Positions 1 to 9,260 are shown, counted from the first letter of the stretch. The stretch is DNA of 64,000 nt from JADCRZ01 sp039921525 (GCA_039921525.1 JBDSBP010000575.1:1-64000); one strand, 5' to 3'. Notes: generated by a model from the sequence alone, not told the origin. Numbers and translations: made by a program.

Positions 1-3
1 CAG

Positions 4-41
4 CGGAGAGTGAGGGATTCGAACCCTCGATACCTCGTAAG
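4..41 (-). tRNA. 3' remnant of a tRNA-Ser gene (putative attachment site)
   Basis: Read on the minus strand, positions 28-12 form a perfect T arm (stem GAGGG/CCCTC, loop TTCGAAT). They are followed by a seven-base acceptor 3' strand ACTCTCC and a G discriminator at position 4. G73 and a long variable arm (about 29-41) point to tRNA-Ser. No D arm, anticodon arm or 5' acceptor strand is found from 42 upward, so only the 3' part is present. A tRNA 3' fragment next to a tyrosine integrase is the usual mark of an att site left by integration. CCA is not encoded. The isotype is inferred from the discriminator and variable arm only. Confidence 0.7.
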
Positions 42-98
42 TCTAATTGAAGATTGAATCCCACCGCACAAAGCATTCCTCATTATGATAAATTCATA

Positions 99-701
99 TT
101 AATTTACATTATTCCTCCTATTCCTCATATTCTGCATCTCTTCCCACATATCATCCGGGAAAATGTAAACTCTTTCTACTTCGATGCATTCAATGTTTAT
201 CATAGGTATATAATTTTGTTCTCCGTCTTCATCTTTTACTGTAAGAAATCCACCCTTTAAAAAATGCATGTTTTGAAAACTTTGTTCATCAATTCCCAGA
301 AAATCGGAATTTGGATCTAGATCCTCATACACTAACGGTTCTGAATTATTTCGTAGTTGAATAATTAGCCTGGGAATTATTGTATCTTCTTCATCTTCAA
401 ATGTTACACCGAAATTATCTCTGTATGATGAAACTTCTGCTAGCTGGGTTATCACATCCCAACAGAACATAATTCTTTTAATAGATCTTATCTTAATAAA
501 TACCATCCTATCAGAAACAGAATAAAACGATAAAAATACATTATGAGATCCAATAAGATCACTTACATTTACAGTAAGCCATTTTTCCAGATCCTCCTTT
601 ACGTCTGCACTTATTTTATACAGAAGTATTTTACCATCCATCAGTTCAATTCGAAGCGTATGGACTTTAATATGATGCTCTAAATATTTTTTTAATGACA
701 T
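99..701 (-). CDS. Hypothetical protein next to the integrase
   Basis: A 200-residue, mostly soluble protein that I do not recognise. It is rich in charged residues, has no signal peptide or membrane segment, and ends in an Asn/Arg-rich tail. Its ATG lies 10 bases after the integrase stop codon on the same strand, so the two are probably co-transcribed. Its stop is about 60 bases from the tRNA-Ser remnant. The region is AT-rich compared with the housekeeping genes further on, which fits accessory DNA. It could be a cargo or accessory gene of the element that carried the integrase. Confidence 0.6.
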   Translation of the reverse strand: MSLKKYLEHHIKVHTLRIELMDGKILLYKISADVKEDLEKWLTVNVSDLIGSHNVFLSFYSVSDRMVFIKIRSIKRIMFCWDVITQLAEVSSYRDNFGVTFEDEEDTIIPRLIIQLRNNSEPLVYEDLDPNSDFLGIDEQSFQNMHFLKGGFLTVKDEDGEQNYIPMINIECIEVERVYIFPDDMWEEMQNMRNRRNNVN

Positions 702-711
702 ATAAAGTTTT

Positions 712-1971
712 TTATTGTGTTTTATTTTGCTTTGAACTCTTACCGTCTTCTTGTTTTTTGCTACTTAATTTCTCCTTAAGTATTTTCATATCCTCACTAA
801 CTTTCCTATCCAAAATCTTTGCATAGTGCTGCGTAGTTCTCAGGCTCCTATGACCTAACATTTTTGAGACCGACTCAATTGGAACGCCATTACTCAGAGT
901 TACAGTCGTGGCAAAAGTATGACGCGCAATATGGCTGGTGAGATCTTTTTGAATACCACAAACGTCTGCGATTTCTTTCAAATAAGCATTCATTTTTTGG
1001 TTACTGTTAACGGGCAGTGCGAGGTCTTTATGGATGCATATTGCATCATCTTTATACTTTTCTAGAATTTCAACTGCTGTTGGCAAAAGTGGAACTCTCG
1101 ATGGCTCTTTTGATTTTTGCCTACTGGTGAATATCCACTTTTCTCCGTCAATACCACTACATATCATACTTCTTCTTAACTTCTTTACGTCTATATAAGC
1201 TAACCCGGTAAAGCAGCAAAATATAAACACATCGCGGGTAACTTCTAGCCTTGTATTTGTAAAGGTTTTTAGCCACAAGCTTTCCAACTCCTCTTCAGTT
1301 AAAACTACCCTTGCAACTTCCTTAATTTTAATTTTATATTTGATAAAGGGATTGTTTGTTAGCCAACCATTTGCCAGGCAAATGCCAATAATCTTTTTAA
1401 AATTTTTGACATATTTGAATGTTGAATTATTATTACAGTTTCTCACTGATCTTAAATAAAAATCAAAAGCAGTAATAAATGAATGATCAATTTCCTTAAT
1501 GTCTATGTCTTCAACATCATATTTCCATTTAAGAAAATTGCGCACATGCCTGAGAGCAGTATCATATCGTTTTACAGTTGCCGGTGCATATTCCTTTTCT
1601 ACTAATGCTGCCAGTTGTTGATTATGATTCTTAAATACATCGACTAAAGAAATAATTTCTTTTTCATTTCCAAATAACTTTTTCTTTAAATTTTGTGCAG
1701 TTAAAGGAGTTGCTTCTTCCATCAATTCACGGTGAGCATTGTAAACCTGCATTTCAATTGTTTTTAAATAGGCATTAATGGATCGTGCTTCTTCATTGGT
1801 TCCATTTGCTTTTTGAGCAATAGAGTTCCATTTTTTCGGCTCGATACGACATTTCGTTGCAAATTCAAATCTTCCCGAATCGACAGTAACCCTAACATAA
1901 ACTGGAGCAGTACCATTTTCTAGGAGCTTTGCTTTTCTAACATAAAAGAGAATTCCAAATGACTTGTTCAT
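712..1971 (-). CDS. Tyrosine-type site-specific integrase (CTnDOT/Bacteroidetes type)
   Basis: A 419-residue tyrosine recombinase. The N-terminal part has the Arm DNA-binding layout of Bacteroidetes integrases (FYVRKAKLLENG...PVYVRVTV). It is followed by a SAM-like core-binding domain (about 110-210) and a catalytic domain. HIARHTFA and MLGHRSLRTTQHYAKI supply the H-x-x-R, H/W and nucleophilic Tyr motifs. At the box I arginine the sequence reads TGLAYIDVKKL, not TGLR. Loss of that Arg is known for the CTnDOT integrase family, so this does not imply inactivity. It probably integrates a conjugative or mobilizable element. It lies between a tRNA-Ser remnant and the 3' end of ssrA, both typical integration targets. 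Confidence 0.88.
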   Translation of the reverse strand: MNKSFGILFYVRKAKLLENGTAPVYVRVTVDSGRFEFATKCRIEPKKWNSIAQKANGTNEEARSINAYLKTIEMQVYNAHRELMEEATPLTAQNLKKKLFGNEKEIISLVDVFKNHNQQLAALVEKEYAPATVKRYDTALRHVRNFLKWKYDVEDIDIKEIDHSFITAFDFYLRSVRNCNNNSTFKYVKNFKKIIGICLANGWLTNNPFIKYKIKIKEVARVVLTEEELESLWLKTFTNTRLEVTRDVFIFCCFTGLAYIDVKKLRRSMICSGIDGEKWIFTSRQKSKEPSRVPLLPTAVEILEKYKDDAICIHKDLALPVNSNQKMNAYLKEIADVCGIQKDLTSHIARHTFATTVTLSNGVPIESVSKMLGHRSLRTTQHYAKILDRKVSEDMKILKEKLSSKKQEDGKSSKQNKTQ

Positions 1972-2072
1972 ACATAAAAATTTACTGGTTTATAAAAATA
2001 GTTGATAATACTATTCGAGTCAAGATGTTCATTAAATGAACAGGTTGACAACCAGCTCTTTACGGTGATTCT

Positions 2073-2171
2073 GGTGACCCATTGAGAATTTATCCCTTGG
2101 GTCACCAATAGGTCACCTTAATTTTGCGTTTAAATGATCGTTTTTGGAGACTCCCTAAAACAAAAAACGAT
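2073..2171. repeat. Inverted repeats between integrase and ssrA
   Basis: GGTGACCCA (2073-2081) is exactly inverted as TGGGTCACC (2098-2106), and GGTCACC recurs at 2111-2117. A second inverted pair, ATCGTTTTT (2137-2145) and AAAAACGAT (2163-2171), follows. They lie in the 250 bases between the integrase start and the tmRNA 3' end. This is where recombinase arm-type sites or an excisionase/integrase operator would be expected. The function is inferred from position only. Confidence 0.45.
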
Positions 2172-2221
2172 AGTAATCAATAAGATTATAGCGTTTTAAT
2201 GAGATTTGATAACCGAAGAGG

Positions 2222-2595
2222 TGGAGCTGGGGAGAGTCGAACTCCCGTCCAAACATATCCGCCAAAAGCTTTCTACATGCTTATTCCTGCATTGTTTGTC
2301 GGGAAACAGCCGGAGCAAGACAAACCAACTGTTTCCGTATCCGCTTTATTTTCACCTGGCCAGCACGGCGACCAACCAGGCTATCCCGTTTTCTTTTTGA
2401 TTCATCGGAGGAGCTTGGCAACAGGCCAGCCCGCTTCCTCGGATATAATGTATGCTAATTCAATGAATTAGGCAGCCATGGCGTATGTATTTTCGCCTTT
2501 TGAGTTTTGAGTGTTCCAGATTAAAGTGCAGATCACTCAACGCACTGCATGCTTACACCTTCAAAGATCTATGCTGTCAAAACCAATACAGCCCC
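2222..2595 (-). ncRNA. ssrA: Transfer-messenger RNA (tmRNA)
   Basis: Rescues stalled ribosomes by trans-translation. On the minus strand the 5' end GGGGCTG (2595-2589) pairs with the 3' acceptor CAGCTCC (2229-2223), with A as discriminator at 2222. The T arm, loop TTCGACT, is at about 2230-2250. The start has the family's TTTTGACAGCAT-like tRNA-like segment. The tag frame is GGC GAA AAT ACA TAC GCC ATG GCT GCC TAA (2497-2468), giving Ala-GENTYAMAA, close to the GEN-YALAA tags of other Bacteroidetes. CCA is not fully encoded. Short ORFs predicted on the opposite strand here are artefacts. A TAGCTTTG box at 2650-2643 could be the promoter of a 5'-extended precursor. Confidence 0.95.
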
Positions 2596-2642
2596 AATAG
2601 TTTAAAGTGTAAGGTTTAAAGTTTGAAACCTACACTAACGGG

Positions 2643-2650
2643 CAAAGCTA
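2643..2650 (-). promoter_or_regulatory. Candidate -7 box for ssrA
   Basis: TAGCTTTG on the minus strand matches the Bacteroidetes -7 consensus TAnnTTTG. It lies about 48 bases upstream of the mature tmRNA 5' end, leaving room for a processed leader. No clear -33 TTG at the right spacing was seen. The rest of 2596-2929 contains nothing else I can identify. Confidence 0.35.
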
Positions 2651-2929
2651 CCAATAATTTAAATTTTGTGCTAATTATTGTAAGGTGAAAATAATTTTCT
2701 AATTATTCAGAATGCTGTAACGCTTTAGGCCTATCGCAAAACGCCAGCGGTGGATAAGTTGTGCTCATAAGCTTCGTTCGTATTATCAGGGCTTACATGA
2801 ACTGACACATCACCAAACATCGAAATACTGTTAAAGAACTATTAATATCATTTTTCAACCCTCCTAACCAAATCCATTAGGAGCCATAAGGCATATAATT
2901 CTCCCATTTTTATGTAGTTTCATCTTTCA

Positions 2930-4726
2930 ATGGAAAAATCAATACCTCTATCTGTTTACCAGGAAAGAATTACCGACCTTACGATCAATCGAAACCAGCT
3001 AAAGAAAAAAAGAAGCATCATCTCCTGGCTACGCTTCGTCGCCATCATCGTTATCATTGCCAGCTTCTATTACCTCAAACCCTATGGTTTGTTATATGCA
3101 TTTGGTACTGCCATCTTTTTCACTGCCATTTTTTTGCGACTCATTATATTATCATCACGCAATAACGATAAGATCAGTAACCTCGACTTATTATTAACCA
3201 TTAACCAGCAGGAGCTTGACATCGCCTCAGGAAAATACTATGATTTTCCTGGCGGAACCGAGCATCTTCCCGCTTTACACGATTACGCCCAGGATCTGGA
3301 TATATTCGGAAGAGCTTCCCTATATCAGTATATAAATCGCACCACCTCTGAACAGGGCCATAAAACATTGGCATTATGGCTTCTCCGTCCTTCGTCCTCA
3401 ACTGAAATTCTCGAAAGACAGGAGAGCGCAAAAGAACTAAATGCTCAGTACCAATGGCGACAACAATTGCATGCTTACGGATTGGCAAATAAAGTAACTA
3501 CCAGCACTCAAACAAGAATTGATAACTGGCTTAAAGAAGATAGCCGGTTTGCAGCAGCACATTGGAAATGGATTCGGTATATCTTTCCTGCCATCATACT
3601 TTCAGCCCTGGTGTGCATGCTTATTGGCCTGCTTCCATCTGAATTATTCTGGGGAGCGTTTTTTATTTTCCTCGTAATTGCACTTTCTATAAGTAGAAGG
3701 GTGGTGCCCGTTTATCTTCAATTGGACAAGATAGTAAAACAGGCAGAAACATTGTCTAATAGCCTTGCCTGGATTGAACAACAACCATTTCAAACACCGT
3801 TGCTTAAAAAACTCCAGGCGAAATATAAAATCGGTTCTACGTATTCATCAAAGGAAGTAGTTGCACTTAAAGAGATCCTCGCCCGGTTTGACCTGCGCCT
3901 GAATCCTATTCTTTTTATATTTTTGAATACACTCTTATTCTGGGATCTCCAGCAGGTTCTGCAATTGGAAAAATGGAAAGAAAGAAACTCGAAGAATGTT
4001 CAATCTTGGTTTAGTACATTAGGCATGCTTGAAGCATTAAGTTCCATCGCTACGATCTTTTTTAATCATCCTGATTGGACCTTCCCTGTCATAGATGAGA
4101 AGGATGGCAGTTTTATTGCTGATGAACTTGGTCATCCTTTGATCCCCGCCAGCAAACGTGTTTGCAGTTCCTTTGCAACTAGGGGCAGCGCTAAACTGGC
4201 GCTGATCACGGGTTCTAACATGGCCGGCAAAAGTACTTTTCTAAGAAGCGTAGGCGTAAATATTGTTCTCGCAATGATGGGGGCACCGGTATGCGCAAAA
4301 AATTTCACGGTATCGAATATGCGCGTTATCAGTAGCATGCGAATAGCAGATAACCTGGAAGAAAATACTTCCACTTTTTATGCAGAACTTAAAAAATTGA
4401 AATACATAATTGAAGCGGTTAATAACCAGGAAAAAGTATTTCTTCTGCTGGATGAAATCTTACGAGGCACCAACTCCCTCGACCGCCAGCAGGGTTCCAA
4501 AGCACTGATCAGGCAATTGATCCGCCATAAAGCGGTAGGCATGCTCGCCACACACGACCTGGACCTGGCCAACCTGGTGGAAGAATATCCCACCAATATT
4601 CACAACTATCATTTCGACGTACAGGTAGACAATGAAGAATTGTATTTTGATTATAAACTAAAAGAAGGCGTTTGCCAAAGCTTAAACGCTTCTATACTGA
4701 TGAAGAAGATAGGGATTGAATTGTGA
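2930..4726 (+). CDS. Membrane-anchored MutS-family ATPase
   Basis: A 598-residue MutS-related protein without the mismatch-recognition domain I. Residues about 31-73 form two membrane helices, about 216-258 two more, and about 326-342 is also hydrophobic. The core and lever region leads into a MutS domain V ATPase with Walker A GSNMAGKST (428-436), Walker B LLLDEI (505-510) and a MutS-type LRGTNSLDRQQGSKAL segment. The ATPase is well conserved, but canonical DNA mismatch repair is unlikely given the membrane segments and missing N-terminal domain. Such MutS-like proteins are common in Bacteroidetes and their role is not established. The stop is followed after four bases by a CTATCAG heptamer array. 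Confidence 0.85.
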   Translation: MEKSIPLSVYQERITDLTINRNQLKKKRSIISWLRFVAIIVIIASFYYLKPYGLLYAFGTAIFFTAIFLRLIILSSRNNDKISNLDLLLTINQQELDIASGKYYDFPGGTEHLPALHDYAQDLDIFGRASLYQYINRTTSEQGHKTLALWLLRPSSSTEILERQESAKELNAQYQWRQQLHAYGLANKVTTSTQTRIDNWLKEDSRFAAAHWKWIRYIFPAIILSALVCMLIGLLPSELFWGAFFIFLVIALSISRRVVPVYLQLDKIVKQAETLSNSLAWIEQQPFQTPLLKKLQAKYKIGSTYSSKEVVALKEILARFDLRLNPILFIFLNTLLFWDLQQVLQLEKWKERNSKNVQSWFSTLGMLEALSSIATIFFNHPDWTFPVIDEKDGSFIADELGHPLIPASKRVCSSFATRGSAKLALITGSNMAGKSTFLRSVGVNIVLAMMGAPVCAKNFTVSNMRVISSMRIADNLEENTSTFYAELKKLKYIIEAVNNQEKVFLLLDEILRGTNSLDRQQGSKALIRQLIRHKAVGMLATHDLDLANLVEEYPTNIHNYHFDVQVDNEELYFDYKLKEGVCQSLNASILMKKIGIEL

Positions 4727-4730
4727 GTGG

Positions 4731-4768
4731 CTATCAGCCGTCAGCTGTCAGCAATCGGCTTTCAGCTA
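4731..4768 (+). repeat. CTATCAG heptamer array, left arm
   Basis: About five 7-bp units of the CTATCAG/CTGTCAG type start four bases after the stop of the MutS-like gene. They are inverted relative to the array at 4871-4893. The two arms lie between convergent genes and could pair as a long hairpin in either transcript. Confidence 0.8.
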
Positions 4769-4870
4769 GATCAACAGGTTTGAAAGCTTCATCCATTTTA
4801 AATTGAAGTAAATCTTCTCTCTTACTTACATGTTTAAACTAAAAGAAGTTTATCCACAACAGGTACAAAC

Positions 4871-4893
4871 TGAAAGCTGACAGCTGATAGCCG
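4871..4893 (-). repeat. CTATCAG heptamer array, right arm
   Basis: On the minus strand three units (CTATCAG, CTGTCAG, CTTTCAG) begin three bases after the rseP stop codon. Together with 4731-4768 they make an inverted repeat with a spacer of about 100 bases, shared by the two convergent gene ends. Confidence 0.8.
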
Positions 4894-6243
4894 CTACTTG
4901 AACAACCTGAAAATATCCAGCCCCAACGCATACGCCGTCAGTCCCAAAAGTAAAATCATTCCTGCCATCTGCGCGTACTCTATAAATTTATCACTGGGTT
5001 TGCGGCCGCTGATCATTTCATAAAGTGTGAATAAAGCATGACCACCATCCAACGCCGGGATCGGCAGGATATTCATCAAGGCCAACACCAGGGAAAAGAA
5101 AGCGGTTAACCCCCAAAAAGTTTCCCAATCCCATTGTGGAGGAAACATGTTTCCAATGCTTATCACACTGCCCAGCGACTCAGAAGTCTTTACTTTTTTT
5201 GAGAAGATTAATTTCAGTTGCAGCCAGTATTCTTGTAACGTTTGAATGCTTTTATCGAACCCAGCAGGTATAGCCTCTAGAAATGTGTAATGAATGGTTT
5301 TAATGTTTACAGGGGTGTCTTTTATAATAGGAAGAATACCAAGCGTTCCTTCATTTGATATAAGTGCTTTCTTACTCAGCGTATCGTTTCCCCTAACCAC
5401 CGTCATAGCAACTTCCTTGTTTTTGTTCCTGGGCACTTCTCGCTGGAAACTACTATAAAATTTGGTATCTGTACCGTTAAAGGAAACGATCTTGTCATTT
5501 TTCACCAGCCCGGCTTTGTCTGCCGGTGAACCTTTTACAACAGAATCTATGCCTTCAAATGGAAATCGAACCGAAATAAACCGGATCGCTTTATAACGGA
5601 TCAGGTTACCCGCAAAATCATCCGGAATAGGGATATCTAACTTTTGACCATCTCTGTCTACCTGGAATGATTTGGCATTTTTTAAAATTACTTCCAGAGG
5701 TATCCTTCTAAATTTTTCTACGTATTTTCCATCTACACTTAATATCTGGTCACCATCTCTCAAGCCGATGCTTTGTGCCAGCGAGTCAGTAGCAATACCG
5801 TATTTTAATTGATTGGTTGGTTCATAAGAATCTCCGTAGTACCATAAGATCATCGCATAAATAAAGAAGCCAAGTACCAGATTCACAAAAACACCCCCCA
5901 CCATAATGATCAACCGCTGCCAGGCTGGTTTACTCCTGAACTCGTAAGGCTGAGGCGGCAATTTCATCGCGTCCTTATCCATGCTTTCATCTATCATTCC
6001 TGATATCTTCACATAACCACCAAAGGGTATCCAGCCAAGGCCATATTCTGTTTCACCAATCTTTTTTTTCGCCAGGGAAAACCATGGGTTAAAGAAAAGA
6101 TAAAACTTTTCTACCCTGCATTTAAAGAATTTCGCAGGTAAAAAATGCCCCATTTCATGTAACACTACAATAATCGAAAATGATAAAATGAACTCTGCGG
6201 CTTTAACACCTACTTCTGACCAATTGATTAATAATAACATCAT
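4894..6243 (-). CDS. rseP: RIP metalloprotease RseP (site-2 protease)
   Basis: An intramembrane zinc protease of the M50 family, 449 residues, in the inner membrane. The HEMGH zinc motif is at residues 29-33 inside the first membrane helix. The second active-site element, NILPIPALDGGHALF, lies near residue 395. Two PDZ regions occupy the middle (SIGLRDGDQILSVDGK and SPADKAGLVKNDKIVSFNG). In other bacteria RseP cleaves anti-sigma factors; the substrate here is unknown. It lies 200 bases downstream of dxr on the same strand, a pairing common in Bacteroidetes and other phyla. Confidence 0.95.
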   Translation of the reverse strand: MMLLLINWSEVGVKAAEFILSFSIIVVLHEMGHFLPAKFFKCRVEKFYLFFNPWFSLAKKKIGETEYGLGWIPFGGYVKISGMIDESMDKDAMKLPPQPYEFRSKPAWQRLIIMVGGVFVNLVLGFFIYAMILWYYGDSYEPTNQLKYGIATDSLAQSIGLRDGDQILSVDGKYVEKFRRIPLEVILKNAKSFQVDRDGQKLDIPIPDDFAGNLIRYKAIRFISVRFPFEGIDSVVKGSPADKAGLVKNDKIVSFNGTDTKFYSSFQREVPRNKNKEVAMTVVRGNDTLSKKALISNEGTLGILPIIKDTPVNIKTIHYTFLEAIPAGFDKSIQTLQEYWLQLKLIFSKKVKTSESLGSVISIGNMFPPQWDWETFWGLTAFFSLVLALMNILPIPALDGGHALFTLYEMISGRKPSDKFIEYAQMAGMILLLGLTAYALGLDIFRLFK

Positions 6244-6411
6244 AATTCCTGTTCCGTCAATCGACGCACTCGTATTTGGGTTAAAAATATCAGCTACCTA
6301 TTATCAGAAAAAAAATCAACAACCATTTCAATGGTTCCAAATGCAAACAATAACAGCCATTCAGCCAAACTGTTCAGGCATCCCGGTAACAGTCACCAAC
6401 CCGTTATCAAA

Positions 6412-6443
6412 CTTAACAATTAACAATTAATAATTAACCATTA
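6412..6443 (-). repeat. TTAATTG heptamer array after dxr
   Basis: On the minus strand TTAATGG/TTAATTG-type 7-bp units start four bases after the dxr stop codon. No facing inverted arm was seen nearby. This belongs to the same family as the arrays at 12213, 12506, 39405, 42122 and 44638. Confidence 0.75.
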
Positions 6444-6446
6444 TCC

Positions 6447-7616
6447 TTACATATGTATCAAAGAGGCGGCAAAGGTACGTGCCTCCCCATCGGTTTCAAA
6501 ATATTCCTCCAGTGTCGGATTCTGAATGAAAGGCATTTTATCCATCGTTCTTTCCACCAAATCAGTCATATCCATAAAGCCGATTCTGTTACGTAAAAAA
6601 GCGAATACAGCTATCTCATTTGCAGCATTCAGAATACAAGGCAGGTTACCGCCTTTAAACAATGCAGTTGTTGCCAGCGTAAGGTTTCGGAATGTTTTAA
6701 TATCAGGTTCCTCAAATGAAAGTGTATTGGGCTTTTTGAAATCGTACCGGGGGAATTTATTGGGGACGCGATGCGGATAGGCTAATGCATACTGGATCGG
6801 CAATTTCATATCCGGCAAACCCATCTGCGACTTGATGCTTCCATCTTCAAACATCACCATACTATGTATAATGCTCTGAGGATGAATAACCACCTGAACC
6901 TGCGCTGGTTCAAGGTTAAATAGCCATTTGGCCTCGATCATCTCCAATCCCTTGTTCATTAACGTGGCAGAATCTATTGTAACTTTTGCCCCCATCGCCC
7001 AGTTGGGATGCTGCAGGGCATGGTCTCGCTTCACATTTACCAGGAAGTTGGGTTTCTTTCCCAGGAACGGACCACCGGATGCTGTCAGAATAACTTTTTC
7101 AATCCGGTTCCTGCTTTCCCCGATCATGCACTGAAATATGGCGGAATGTTCAGAATCCACCGGGATGATCGGTACGCGGTTCTCTACAGCTTTTGCCATC
7201 ACGGCCGCCCCGGCCACTACCAAGGTTTCTTTATTCGCTAATGCAATGATCTTATTAATTTCTATTGCCTTCAGCGTAGGTCTCAAACCGGCAAATCCAA
7301 CAATTGCTGCCAGCATAAGATCGTAACAATCAATTGCAGCCACATCTTCCAATGCTTTTTCACCGGCAAAAACCTTGGTATCGATGGAAGACAGCGCTTC
7401 CTTCACTTTAAGATATTTTTTCTCATCTCCAATTACAACAATGTTCGGCTTGAATTTCAGTGCTTGTTGCACCAGCAATTCATCATTTCCCTGGGCGGTT
7501 AAAATTTCTGCAGAAAACTTATCCGGATTAGCCGCTATTACCTGCAATGCCTGCGTTCCAATAGAACCCGTTGACCCGAATACAGCTATGCGTTTGAGAT
7601 GGTTAGAACCCGTCAT
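6447..7616 (-). CDS. dxr: 1-deoxy-D-xylulose 5-phosphate reductoisomerase
   Basis: Converts DXP to 2-C-methyl-D-erythritol 4-phosphate, the committed step of the MEP isoprenoid pathway, using NADPH. The nucleotide-binding motif is IAVFGSTGSIGTQAL near the N terminus. The metal and substrate residues are seen in VDSEHSAIFQC and ASGGPF, and the C-terminal part has LNAANEIAVFAFL. I chose the internal ATG at 7616 (MTGSNHLKRIAVFG) because the open frame extending to 7664 adds 16 residues not expected in the family. The resulting 389 residues fit the usual length. Confidence 0.95.
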   Translation of the reverse strand: MTGSNHLKRIAVFGSTGSIGTQALQVIAANPDKFSAEILTAQGNDELLVQQALKFKPNIVVIGDEKKYLKVKEALSSIDTKVFAGEKALEDVAAIDCYDLMLAAIVGFAGLRPTLKAIEINKIIALANKETLVVAGAAVMAKAVENRVPIIPVDSEHSAIFQCMIGESRNRIEKVILTASGGPFLGKKPNFLVNVKRDHALQHPNWAMGAKVTIDSATLMNKGLEMIEAKWLFNLEPAQVQVVIHPQSIIHSMVMFEDGSIKSQMGLPDMKLPIQYALAYPHRVPNKFPRYDFKKPNTLSFEEPDIKTFRNLTLATTALFKGGNLPCILNAANEIAVFAFLRNRIGFMDMTDLVERTMDKMPFIQNPTLEEYFETDGEARTFAASLIHM

Positions 7617-7823
7617 GTACGAAATAAATTTAATGTGCCGAACTTTAGAATATCTATTAAACATCGTTGCGTCGCACTCTTGTACGGTAGTACTCCACGC
7701 AACGCTTTACAGATCATTACTATCGCTATGTGAACAGGACAATAGGTTTGCAAAGAAATATCAAGCATCTGCACACCATTATTACTCTCTTCCCCAGCGT
7801 AAAATCACAAACAAGTTTGCAAT

Positions 7824-9155
7824 TTAGCTTAATAATTGGTCTAAAGCACTATGCACCTTGCTAAAATTAAACCGATCCACAACGGCCTGCATCATGCGGG
7901 AGATTTGATCGTTTTGTAAATTTCCAATTGACCCTTCATGCGTATGATTAACACTAATAGAATAGGTGAAATCCCCATTTTCTATATCCTGACCTATTTT
8001 TTTATAAGCATCTCTGAAGGGTACACCCTGGACTACCATTTTATTAACTTCTTCCACGCTAAAAAGAAATTTATATTTATCATCCTGTAGTATATCCTTT
8101 TTTACTTCAATATTAGTTAACATCAGTATGGCCATCCTGATACAAGATTGCATGTTCTCAAATGCAGGTATCAAATGCTCCTTTAAAAGCTGCAGATCCC
8201 GTTGATAGCCAGAGGGAAGGTTGGTAGTCATCAACATAATCTCGTTTGGAAGTGCCTGCAGGCGATTGCAATGAGCACGTATCAATTCAAAAACATCCGG
8301 GTTTTTTTTATGGGGCATTATGCTGCTGCCCGTGGTCAGCTCGTCGGGAAAAGATATGAAAGAAAAATTCTGATTAAGGTATAAACAGGCATCCATACTA
8401 AGTCGCGAGAGTGTGGCGGCAATATTGGCAATCGCCGATGTTACAATTCTTTCCGATTTGCCTCTTCCCATCTGCGCATATACCACATTATAATTGAGAT
8501 CGTCAAAGCCCAATAATTCCGTAGTCATTCTGCGATTGATAGGAAAGGAAGAGCCATAACCCGCTGCCGAACCTAACGGATTTTTATTCACCACTTCCCA
8601 TGCCGCATACAATGTTACACAATCATCCACCAGGCTTTCGGCATACGCACCAAACCACAATCCAAAAGATGACGGCATAGCTAGTTGCAAATGTGTATAA
8701 CCGGGAAACAAGTGGTGCTTGTATTTTTCGCTCTGGTTTATCAACAGGATGAATAATTCCTTTGCAGATTCTACCAGGTGTTCAATTTCAAACCGCAGGT
8801 ATAATTTTAAGTCCACCAGCACCTGGTCATTCCGCGATCTTGCACTGTGAATCTTTTTCCCGGTATCTCCTAACTTCTGAGTTAGCAAGAACTCTACCTG
8901 CGAATGCACATCCTCCACACCTTCTTCTAAAGTGAATTCTCCTTTTTCTACCTGACGGTAAATTTCTTTTAAAGCAGCTTGCAATAATGCCAATTCTTCT
9001 GTAGTCAGCAACCCAACAGATTCAAGCATTTGAATATGAGCAAGTGAACCCAACACATCAAAAGGTGCGAGATGAATATCCAACTCACGGTCTTTACCTA
9101 CGGTAAACTTCTCTACCTCATAAAGCGAGGCTTTATCTTTTTGCCAGATTTTCAT
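7824..9155 (-). CDS. argH: Argininosuccinate lyase
   Basis: The last step of arginine synthesis, splitting argininosuccinate into arginine and fumarate. It has 443 residues and the fumarase/aspartase-superfamily signature GSSIMPHKKNPD. Other family motifs are HSARSRNDQV and GYTHLQLAMPSSFG. It is the last gene of the minus-strand arginine operon, 105 bases after the M20 deacylase. It appears full length and intact. Confidence 0.96.
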   Translation of the reverse strand: MKIWQKDKASLYEVEKFTVGKDRELDIHLAPFDVLGSLAHIQMLESVGLLTTEELALLQAALKEIYRQVEKGEFTLEEGVEDVHSQVEFLLTQKLGDTGKKIHSARSRNDQVLVDLKLYLRFEIEHLVESAKELFILLINQSEKYKHHLFPGYTHLQLAMPSSFGLWFGAYAESLVDDCVTLYAAWEVVNKNPLGSAAGYGSSFPINRRMTTELLGFDDLNYNVVYAQMGRGKSERIVTSAIANIAATLSRLSMDACLYLNQNFSFISFPDELTTGSSIMPHKKNPDVFELIRAHCNRLQALPNEIMLMTTNLPSGYQRDLQLLKEHLIPAFENMQSCIRMAILMLTNIEVKKDILQDDKYKFLFSVEEVNKMVVQGVPFRDAYKKIGQDIENGDFTYSISVNHTHEGSIGNLQNDQISRMMQAVVDRFNFSKVHSALDQLLS

Positions 9156-9260
9156 AATTCGTTTAATTGCCTAATGAAGATTTAATATCGTTTAAAGAGA
9201 ATATCGTCTCTTTGTGTTTCTTCGTGCCCCTGGTACCTTAATGGCTTAAATAGCCAGAAC

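Noticed and set aside
712..1971. Integrase judged inactive because the box I Arg is missing
   Set aside because: CTnDOT-type integrases naturally lack this Arg and are active, so the change is not evidence of decay.
2199..2471. Open frames of 90 and 64 codons on the plus strand
   Set aside because: They lie inside the tmRNA gene, whose structure and tag frame explain the sequence on the other strand.
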